From Rikenella sp. (GTDB taxonomy: Bacteria; Bacteroidota; Bacteroidia; Bacteroidales; Rikenellaceae), in NCBI GenBank assembly GCA_029054535.1, contig JAIDFC010000085.1, forward strand, positions 1 through 8,346: a stretch of DNA of 8,346 nt, written 5' to 3'. The notes beneath the pieces are model-generated. The model was given only the letters and a program-made list of their open reading frames with translations. It searched no databases and was not told where the DNA came from. Of this stretch, positions 1 to 4,847 are shown in pieces; position 1 is the first letter of the stretch, and every line of letters starts with the position of its first letter. The position numbers and the translations under genes are program-made.

Positions 1-66
1 GGGAGCCTCCCGATGACCGAGAGAACGGGGGTAAGAAACGGGGAAACCGGACAGAACCCCTTACCC
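1..66 (+). ncRNA. 3' end of an upstream transcript, possibly a structured RNA (RNase P-like tail?)
   Basis: This stretch directly precedes a strong plus-strand terminator, so it is the tail of a transcript that begins outside the window. It is purine-rich and can fold: GGGTAAG at 29-35 is complementary to CTTACCC at 60-66, and a small CGG/CCG hairpin lies between them. The segments GATGACCGA (12-20) and ACAGAACCCC-TTAC (51-63) recall the 3' end of bacterial class A RNase P RNA, which carries GATGAnnGA and ACAGAACCCGGCTTA. However, the universally conserved P4 bases are not intact here, since the GG is missing. It could equally be the 3' UTR of a protein gene. One reading frame ends in TGA at 14-16, and another stays open through the terminator to TAA at 102-104. 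The RNA identity is a weak guess. Confidence 0.25.
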
Positions 67-93
67 GCCCGCATGCGGGCGGGCCAATTTTTT
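64..93 (+). terminator. Rho-independent terminator
   Basis: A perfect GC-rich palindrome at 64-83 folds into an 8-bp stem (CCCGCCCG / CGGGCGGG) with a CATG tetraloop. It is followed after CCAA by six T residues (88-93). The stem-plus-T-run order fits termination of a plus-strand transcript entering from the left edge. The CCAATTTTTTGG immediately after the stem can form a further short hairpin. There is no equivalent T-run on the opposite strand next to the stem. Confidence 0.85.
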
Positions 94-130
94 GGTAATT
101 TGAAAACGTGTTTTTGTTGAAAATTATATT

Positions 131-156
131 TTAAACCTACATTTCTTTAGGTTTAA
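131..156. repeat. Inverted repeat / hairpin, 9-bp stem
   Basis: TTAAACCTA (131-139) and TAGGTTTAA (148-156) are perfect reverse complements separated by an 8-nt loop. The stem is AT-rich and is not followed by a good T-run on the plus strand, so it is a weak terminator at best. It lies 8 bp before a longer hairpin, so the two may form one structured element or a pair of back-up terminators. Confidence 0.6.
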
Positions 157-164
157 GATTGTTT

Positions 165-219
165 AATTGCAGTTCTATGTGTTGATTTATTCAATATATA
201 GAACTGCAATTTTATTTTT
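165..219 (+). terminator. Long hairpin with T-run, terminator-like
   Basis: AATTGCAGTTCTAT (165-178) is a perfect 14-bp reverse complement of 198-211. A 19-nt loop separates them, and the loop contains a smaller TTGA/TCAA pairing. The right arm runs into TTTTATTTTT (210-219), which is the layout of an intrinsic terminator read on the plus strand. The stem is long but AT-rich. Because a strong terminator already lies at 64-93, this may be a back-up terminator, the end of a small RNA starting between them, or the stem of an unrecognised repeat family. Confidence 0.5.
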
Positions 220-295
220 AGAGAGTCGGGATTGGGAGGATTGTGTGGGGGTGTTGAATGAAATATCTTCAGGGAAATTTTACTTGTCGGATAAC

Positions 296-347
296 TCGAT
301 ATGATATTTGTTAAATTGTTCGTTATTATATCGATATGGTATTTGTT
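296..347. repeat. 17-nt direct repeat pair upstream of the thioredoxin-lipoprotein gene
   Basis: TCGATATGATATTTGTT (296-312) recurs as TCGATATGGTATTTGTT (331-347), identical at 16 of 17 positions, with 35 bp from start to start. The pair lies about 60 bp upstream of a probable promoter box. Spacing of between three and four helical turns is compatible with binding of a regulator to two sites, but no regulator is known and a chance duplication in AT-rich DNA is possible. Confidence 0.45.
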
Positions 348-406
348 GTTGGCTTTCTAAGAGGGTTGAAACGTACCTGGTTGGTGCTTTTTCGGGATAG
401 ATATTG

Positions 407-414
407 TATATTTG
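407..414 (+). promoter_or_regulatory. Probable Bacteroidetes -7 promoter box (TATATTTG)
   Basis: TATATTTG matches the Bacteroidetes primary-sigma -7 consensus TAnnTTTG exactly. It sits 17 bp before the ATG at 432, which would give a leader of roughly a dozen nucleotides. A TTG at 381-383 could serve as the -33 element, but the 23-bp spacing is somewhat longer than usual. No Shine-Dalgarno sequence is visible, which is normal for this phylum. Confidence 0.5.
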
Positions 415-431
415 GGTAATCAATCGAGATC

Positions 432-1235
432 ATGAGACTGAAAAATATTGGGATTGCACTCTTTTCGGTGTGGTTGACGGCCTGCGGCGGCGCGCAACAA
501 TCGCCGAAACCGGAACAATCGTGGCAGCGGGACGCGAAATTCCGAACCTTTTTGAACTTCTCGACCACTGTTCCGGTCGATTCGGCACGGCGGGTGTTGG
601 ACACCTTGTTGAACTTTTATGCCGACGATAGCCTCGCTTTTCGGCAGTTGCAGGATTTTCTGACGCCGCCCTTCTCCGATCCCAATTCTCCGTTGCGGAA
701 CGATGAATTGTATATTCCTTTGTTAGAGGCGGTTATCGCATCGCCGTTCTACGACTCGACCGCCAAAATCCGACCGGCTTATCGGCTGGAGATGGCGCGC
801 AAGAATCGGGTGGGACGGCCTGCGACCGATTTCACCTACACCTTGGCGGATGGGAGCCGGGGGACATTGTACGAGGTCGATGCGCCTTACACGTTGATCT
901 ATATCAACAACCCCGATTGCAACGCTTGCGAAGAGATTTTGGCGAGGTTGAAAGATTCGCCGGTTATTGCTAATAAGTTGAAAACCGGTGAGTTGTGTAT
1001 TGTGGCCATCTATCCGGACGAGGATCTGACGGCTTGGCGGAAGCATCGGAAAGAGGTGCCGGACCAGGGGTGGATCAACGGGTACGATGCCGAACTGGCG
1101 ATGCGGAAGCTCGAATTATACGATTTGCGGGCGATTCCGTCGCTCTATTTGTTGGATGAGAAGAAAAACGTGCTGTTGAAAGACTGTACGTCGGTCGATT
1201 GGATCGAGGCTTGTTTGGTGCAGGGGAAACGTTGA
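432..1235 (+). CDS. DUF5106-like thioredoxin-fold lipoprotein
   Basis: This 267-residue protein is probably a periplasm-facing or surface lipoprotein. Residues 1-18 form a lipoprotein signal peptide: K4, a hydrophobic core, then the lipobox LTAC with the modified cysteine at C18. The middle part (about 30-125) resembles the helical DUF5106 domain found in front of thioredoxin domains in Bacteroidetes. From about 128 a TlpA/AhpC-like thioredoxin fold follows. It has the entry VGRPATDFTYTLADG, the strand YTLIYINNPDC, a CxxC active site (C163-N-A-C166) and a cis-proline loop (RAIPSLYLLD, P236). The CxxC suggests thiol-disulfide exchange, but the partner is unknown. The ATG at 432 is chosen because it gives a proper signal peptide and follows the promoter box. 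The gene stands alone and converges on tcdA with a 13-bp gap. The thioredoxin-fold call is firm; the DUF5106 label is from memory of the family. Confidence 0.85.
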   Translation: MRLKNIGIALFSVWLTACGGAQQSPKPEQSWQRDAKFRTFLNFSTTVPVDSARRVLDTLLNFYADDSLAFRQLQDFLTPPFSDPNSPLRNDELYIPLLEAVIASPFYDSTAKIRPAYRLEMARKNRVGRPATDFTYTLADGSRGTLYEVDAPYTLIYINNPDCNACEEILARLKDSPVIANKLKTGELCIVAIYPDEDLTAWRKHRKEVPDQGWINGYDAELAMRKLELYDLRAIPSLYLLDEKKNVLLKDCTSVDWIEACLVQGKR

Positions 1236-1248
1236 ACGATAGTTCGCG

Positions 1249-1989
1249 TTACATCTCTCCCAGCAGGGTCCGTACGGCCACCGAAGCGCAAGCGCAGCCG
1301 AACACCGCCGGCATGTAAGAGATCGTACCGACGTTCGATTTTTTGTTCTCCTCCTCGCACAGAATCATCGACCCGGGACGCACTGCTTCGGGAGAGAAAA
1401 CCACCGGAAAACCCGTGCGAATTCCTATTTTATGCAGCCGTTTGCGCAGCATGTGGGCCAGCGGACAGTGGTGCGATTTTTCGATATCTTTGATTTCCAA
1501 TAAAGTCGGGTCGGTTTTCGCCCCTGCTCCCATCGAGCTCACCAGCGGAATCTGTCGGTCGAGACACCCCTTGATGAGATTCACTTTCGGAGCCAGCGTG
1601 TCGATTGCGTCGACCACGAAATCATAGCGAGGTCTGTGATCGAGCAGCCAGTCTGTCGCTTCGTCTTTGATATACTCTTGAATCACAGTCAGTTCGATAT
1701 CCGGATCGATGTCGCGTAGCCGATCGGCCAAAACCTCCGCCTTGGGGCGTCCGACCGTCGAGTGCAGGGCGACGAGTTGTCGATTTATGTTGCTGACACT
1801 CACCGCGTCCGCATCTACGATCGTCATCCGACCGACCCCGGCCCGCGCGATCATCTCGGCGGCATACGCCCCGACGCCTCCCAGGCCGACTACCAAAACA
1901 TGCGACGCTCGCAAGCGTTCGGCCTTTTCGACTCCCAACAATAATTCCGTCCGTTCGCACCAGGCGCGCCTCTCTTCTTTGCGATTCAT
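1249..1989 (-). CDS. tcdA: tRNA threonylcarbamoyladenosine dehydratase (ThiF/E1 superfamily)
   Basis: The 246-residue protein belongs to the ThiF/MoeB/E1-like family, TcdA (CsdL) branch. TcdA uses ATP to convert t6A37 in ANN-decoding tRNAs to its cyclic form ct6A in the cytoplasm. The sequence shows the nucleotide-binding loop VLVVGLGGVGAYAAEM (glycines 35-40), the acidic strand TIVDAD (D59, D61), the E1 signature SNINRQ (66-71) with R70, K83 after GRP, and DAID (127-130). The AGAKTDP segment (155-161) and RTGFPVVFSPE (191-201) are typical of TcdA rather than ThiF or MoeB. The CxxC zinc pairs of MoeB/ThiF are absent. Length is normal for the family. The ATG overlaps the stop of the upstream tatD-like gene (ATGA), so translation is probably coupled. 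The stop is TAA at 1249-1251. Confidence 0.93.
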   Translation of the reverse strand: MNRKEERRAWCERTELLLGVEKAERLRASHVLVVGLGGVGAYAAEMIARAGVGRMTIVDADAVSVSNINRQLVALHSTVGRPKAEVLADRLRDIDPDIELTVIQEYIKDEATDWLLDHRPRYDFVVDAIDTLAPKVNLIKGCLDRQIPLVSSMGAGAKTDPTLLEIKDIEKSHHCPLAHMLRKRLHKIGIRTGFPVVFSPEAVRPGSMILCEEENKKSNVGTISYMPAVFGCACASVAVRTLLGEM

Positions 1990-2654
1990 CTCTTGGTTAA
2001 AGCGTTGAAATTCTGGTCAATAATTCGTTTTAACGTATCCACCTTCCGCCCGGTTCGTTCGGCGGCAAAGGCGTACATTTCCCGAATCGAGAGTGTCGGG
2101 TCGTCGTCCGTTTCGAGAAACAGACGATCGGGATGCTCCGTAGTGATCCACCGTAAAGCCTCTTGTGTTTTCGACGATCGGATCGTCGTCGGTCCGAACG
2201 AGAATCGGACCTCCGGAACCCGGCGGATCCACTCCCGAGCCGTTTCGCAAGCGCCGGTGAATCCGTGCAGGACGACCCGTATTGCCGCACGTTCGCCGAG
2301 CAGTGTCTGTAACGCCTGGGTCGCTTGTACATTGTGGATAATCAGAGGTTTACAGATCCGATTCGCGATCTCGATCTGACGTTCGATCCAGTGTTCCTGT
2401 ACCGTTCGCGGGGCGAACGCAGGGCGGAGATCGAGTCCTGCCTCGCCTACGGCCAACAGTCGAGGATAGCGGTCGGGCGCTGTGAAAATCGTCAACCACC
2501 GCTCTTCAGCCGCCGCTGCATCCCACGGGTGGATCCCGGCCGAGAAAAATCCCGAGGTCGGTATCTCCGGATCGCTCGCCGACAAACGAACATTCTGAAC
2601 GCTAAGCGTATCCGGTTCGGGATGGTGGGTGTGAATATTGATATAAGGGGGCAT
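1986..2654 (-). CDS. TatD-family metal-dependent hydrolase (short Bacteroidetes type)
   Basis: The 222-residue cytoplasmic protein is a TatD-like amidohydrolase-fold enzyme; family members are metal-dependent DNases/RNases. Visible metal-ligand motifs in order are INIHTHH (H8, H10), GIHPWD (40-45), AVGEAGLD (E71), PLIIHNVQA (H107), VVLHGFTG (H130) and LFLETDDDP (D183). It is shorter than the roughly 260 residues of E. coli TatD, as is common for the Bacteroidetes version, and all ligand positions are present. The frame stays open further upstream, but that extension is low-complexity and runs into the oppositely oriented lipoprotein gene. The ATG at 2654 gives the standard PYINIHTH start just after a promoter box. 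It overlaps tcdA by 4 bp (1986-1989). The exact substrate cannot be read from the sequence. Confidence 0.9.
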   Translation of the reverse strand: MPPYINIHTHHPEPDTLSVQNVRLSASDPEIPTSGFFSAGIHPWDAAAAEERWLTIFTAPDRYPRLLAVGEAGLDLRPAFAPRTVQEHWIERQIEIANRICKPLIIHNVQATQALQTLLGERAAIRVVLHGFTGACETAREWIRRVPEVRFSFGPTTIRSSKTQEALRWITTEHPDRLFLETDDDPTLSIREMYAFAAERTGRKVDTLKRIIDQNFNALTKR

Positions 2655-2674
2655 GGCGGCGGCCGAAAAAATCG

Positions 2675-2682
2675 TATCTTTA
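2675..2682 (+). promoter_or_regulatory. Probable -7 box for the capA-like/hydE unit
   Basis: TATCTTTA matches TAnnTTTG at all but the last base and ends 15 bp before the ATG at 2698, giving a very short leader. No TTTG -33 element is visible at the expected distance. It lies just 2 bp from the oppositely oriented -7 box at 2685-2692, so the two promoters would share one melting region. Confidence 0.45.
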
Positions 2683-2684
2683 TA

Positions 2685-2692
2685 CAAATTTA
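2685..2692 (-). promoter_or_regulatory. Probable -7 box for the tatD-tcdA unit
   Basis: On the minus strand the sequence reads TAAATTTG, an exact match to the Bacteroidetes -7 consensus TAnnTTTG. Transcription would begin about 6 bp further on, leaving a leader of roughly 25 nt before the ATG at 2654. A matching TTTG at -33 is not seen, although the upstream DNA contains a T-run. Confidence 0.45.
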
Positions 2693-2697
2693 ACGAA

Positions 2698-3801
2698 ATG
2701 GTTTTAAAAATCGGCGTTTTGTTACTGCTTCTGTGCGGCTGCTCGGCGTGTCGCGAGCAGGTCGAAAGGAGACCGTTGCGTCCGCGGGAGAGTTCCTTGC
2801 TGGATTCGATCGTTCTGCCTGGGCGGGAGGAGCTGACGCTCGTCTTCTCGGGCGACGTCATGCAGCACCTGCCGCAGGTGGCGGCGGCCCAAAAAGAAGA
2901 TGGAACGTATGATTATTCGGACTGTTTCCGGTATGTTCGACCTTTTTGGGAGGAGGCCGACTGGGCGATCGTGAACCTCGAAACAACACTTTCGCAAAGA
3001 GGGCCTTATAGTGGCTATCCTCGTTTCGCCTCGCCGACCGCTTTGGTCGGAGCTTTGAAAGAGGCGGGGGTCGATGTCGCGGTCTTGGCCAACAACCACT
3101 GCTGCGACAGAGGGTTGGCCGGGATTCGGACGACGGTTCGGACCGTCGACTCGCTGGGGTTGCGCTACGGAGGGGTTTATGTCGACTCGGCGCGGGCCGA
3201 AAGACCGTTGATACTGAGTAAAAAAGGGTTTCGGGTGGCTTTGTTGAACGCTACCTACGGGACGAATGGGCTGCCGGTGCCGAAAGGGACGGTGGTGCAC
3301 GGGATCGACACGATCCGGATGGCCGCGGAGATCCGTCGAGCCAGGCAGGATTCGGCGGCTACGCATGTCGTGTTGTTCGTGCATTGGGGCGAGGAGTACC
3401 AACGGAGACCGAACGCTGCACAACGGGAAGTGGCGGCATGGTGTCGGAAACAGGGGATCGATGCCGTGATTGGGTCGCATCCGCACGTCGCGCAACCGGT
3501 CGATACGGCGGCGAGGGTCGTTTGGTCGCTGGGAAATTTCGTCTCGAACCAACGCAACAGATACCAGGACGGGGGGTTGAATGTGCGGGTTCGACTCGCG
3601 CGCGGGCGGAGCCCGGAGGTCGAGATCATGCCCCACTGGGTGTGGTGTCCGACGGAGGAGGGGCGGAGGCGTTATTATGTGGTGCCGGCCTATGTTTCGG
3701 GGCGGGAGATCGGGATGGACAGCCTGACGAATCGGGCATTCCGGCAGGCGTTGGAGGACAATCGAACCGTGGCGGGGGCGGTGAACGAGGTGGTGCTATG
3801 A
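2698..3801 (+). CDS. CapA/PgsA-family metallophosphatase-like lipoprotein
   Basis: The 367-residue protein belongs to the CapA family (PGA_cap domain), a calcineurin-like metallophosphoesterase fold named after the poly-gamma-glutamate capsule protein CapA. Residues 1-15 look like a lipoprotein signal: K4, a leucine-rich core and the lipobox LCGC with C15. The fold's metal and phosphate motifs follow in order: FSGDVMQH (D53), VNLETTLS (92-99), LANNHCCDRG (N132, N133, H134), FVHWGEEY (227-234), GSHPHVAQP (H261, H263) and WSLGNFVSN (276-284). The start at 2698 is preferred over the in-frame ATG at 2653. The earlier one would place 15 extra residues before the signal peptide and overlap the promoter boxes and tatD start. 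Its TGA overlaps the hydE ATG (3798-3801). No capB, capC or other polyglutamate genes are present, so a role in a capsule is unproven; a surface phosphodiesterase or other hydrolase role is possible. Confidence 0.88.
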   Translation: MVLKIGVLLLLLCGCSACREQVERRPLRPRESSLLDSIVLPGREELTLVFSGDVMQHLPQVAAAQKEDGTYDYSDCFRYVRPFWEEADWAIVNLETTLSQRGPYSGYPRFASPTALVGALKEAGVDVAVLANNHCCDRGLAGIRTTVRTVDSLGLRYGGVYVDSARAERPLILSKKGFRVALLNATYGTNGLPVPKGTVVHGIDTIRMAAEIRRARQDSAATHVVLFVHWGEEYQRRPNAAQREVAAWCRKQGIDAVIGSHPHVAQPVDTAARVVWSLGNFVSNQRNRYQDGGLNVRVRLARGRSPEVEIMPHWVWCPTEEGRRRYYVVPAYVSGREIGMDSLTNRAFRQALEDNRTVAGAVNEVVL

Positions 3802-4847
3802 TAACGCGTAAGGATTTGATAGAGAATCTGAAAGCTCCGTTGGGGGAGCTGGAGGCGGATCGGGAACTATTCGCTGCTGCTGCGGCGCAGCGGGATCGGA
3901 TGGTCGGGAGTCGGGTACATGTGCGGGGATTGATCGAATTGTCGAATCGGTGTCGAAAAAATTGTCTCTACTGCGGCATTCGTAGCGGGAATCCTGCTGT
4001 GGAACGTTATGAGTTGACCGACGAGCAGGTCTTGGCGGCGGCCGAACGGGCTTGGAGAGCGGGCTACGGATCGGTGGTTCTCCAAGCGGGCGAGCGGACG
4101 GACGGAGCGTTTGTGGATCGGGTGGAACGGTTGGTGAAGCGGATCAAAGAGCGGTCGAACGGGGGGATGGGGATCACGCTGTCGCTCGGTGAACAGGCGC
4201 GAGCGACCTACCGGCGCTGGTTCGAGGCGGGGGCGCACCGCTACCTGTTGCGCATCGAGGCGTCGTCGCCGGAGCTCTATGCGCGGATCCATCCGGCGGA
4301 TCATAGCTATCGAGAACGGATGGATTGTCTGCGTGTTTTGCGGGATGAGGGGTACCAGGTCGGAACGGGGGTGATGATCGGGCTGCCGTTCCAGAGGGTC
4401 GAGGATCTGGTTGACGACCTTCTCTTTTTCCGAGAGCTGGATATCGACATGTGCGGCATGGGGCCTTATATCGAGGCGCCGGGAACGCCGTTGGCGACTT
4501 CTCCGGAGGCTTTTTCGCGGGCGGAACGGTTACAGCTCTCGTTGCGGATGATCGCGTTGCTGCGGCTGCTGATGCCGGACATCAACATTGCGGCGACGAC
4601 GGCTCTCCATGCCTTGCATCCGCAGGGACGGGAGTTGGGGATTGCGGCCGGGGCCAATGTGATGATGCCTAATCTGACGCCGGCAGCGGTGCGGGAGGGG
4701 TATCGGCTGTACGATAACAAACCGCTGGCGGATACCGATTTACGGGGATTCGAGGTGGTTTTCGATCGAGCGTGGGGCGACGCGCCTCATTTCGCTGCGC
4801 GTCGAAAGGCTTCCGAACCGTTGGCTGAGGATGGATCGGAGAAATAG
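3798..4847 (+). CDS. hydE: [FeFe]-hydrogenase H-cluster maturase, radical SAM protein HydE
   Basis: The 349-residue cytoplasmic radical SAM enzyme acts with HydG and HydF to build the two-iron subcluster of [FeFe]-hydrogenase. The [4Fe-4S]-binding motif is C52-RKN-C56-LY-C59 in the HydE-like context RGLIELSNRCRKNCLYCGIR. Other HydE features are VVLQAGE (93-99), TLSLGE (127-132), HRYLLRIEASSPELY (147-161), a GTGVMIGLPFQ stretch (189-199), GMGPYIEAPGTPL (220-232) and AGANVMMPNLTP (284-295). No cysteine follows in the C-terminal tail, so the optional second cluster seen in Thermotoga HydE is absent. The frame is open far upstream, but the ATG at 3798 starts just where homology begins and overlaps the capA-like stop, indicating coupled translation. 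BioB or PylB are less likely given the HydE-specific stretches. The last 61 bases overlap comEC tail-to-tail. Confidence 0.92.
   Translation: MITRKDLIENLKAPLGELEADRELFAAAAAQRDRMVGSRVHVRGLIELSNRCRKNCLYCGIRSGNPAVERYELTDEQVLAAAERAWRAGYGSVVLQAGERTDGAFVDRVERLVKRIKERSNGGMGITLSLGEQARATYRRWFEAGAHRYLLRIEASSPELYARIHPADHSYRERMDCLRVLRDEGYQVGTGVMIGLPFQRVEDLVDDLLFFRELDIDMCGMGPYIEAPGTPLATSPEAFSRAERLQLSLRMIALLRLLMPDINIAATTALHALHPQGRELGIAAGANVMMPNLTPAAVREGYRLYDNKPLADTDLRGFEVVFDRAWGDAPHFAARRKASEPLAEDGSEK

Larger units (their letters stand above)
94..431. other. AT-rich intergenic region without a convincing protein gene
   Basis: About 340 bases lie between the terminator and the first gene. They are markedly more AT-rich than the rest of the window. 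They contain two perfect inverted repeats (131-156 and 165-211), a short G-rich patch around 224-255, a near-perfect 17-nt direct repeat (296-312 and 331-347) and a promoter-like box just before the next gene (407-414). No tRNA-like cloverleaf was recognised. The only small plus-strand frame starting with ATG encodes 18 residues (258-314) and has no supporting feature. Confidence 0.7.

Noticed and set aside
258..314. 18-codon plus-strand mini-ORF in the leader region
   Set aside because: There is no promoter at a suitable distance and no hydrophobic or leader-peptide-like pattern; it is expected by chance in AT-rich DNA.
1231..1248. Small inverted repeat GAAC-GATA-GTTC between the convergent lipoprotein gene and tcdA
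   Set aside because: A 4-bp stem without a T-run on either strand is too weak to call a terminator.
2172..2188. 17-nt palindrome CGACGATCGGATCGTCG inside the TatD-like gene
   Set aside because: It is fully explained by codons in a conserved gene and by the frequent GATCG motif in this GC-rich sequence; nothing suggests an operator.
2655..2861. N-terminal extension of the TatD-like protein
   Set aside because: It would run through the divergent promoter and into the opposite gene; family homology begins at the ATG at 2654.
2722..3636. Minus-strand open frame of 304 codons opposite the CapA-like gene
   Set aside because: Composition is arginine/proline-rich with no recognisable motif; it is antisense to a gene with all its catalytic motifs and is explained by GC-rich codon bias.
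3384..3797. Upstream extension of the hydE reading frame inside the capA-like gene
   Set aside because: The extension is glycine/arginine-rich with no HydE homology; HydE starts naturally at the ATG overlapping the capA-like stop.
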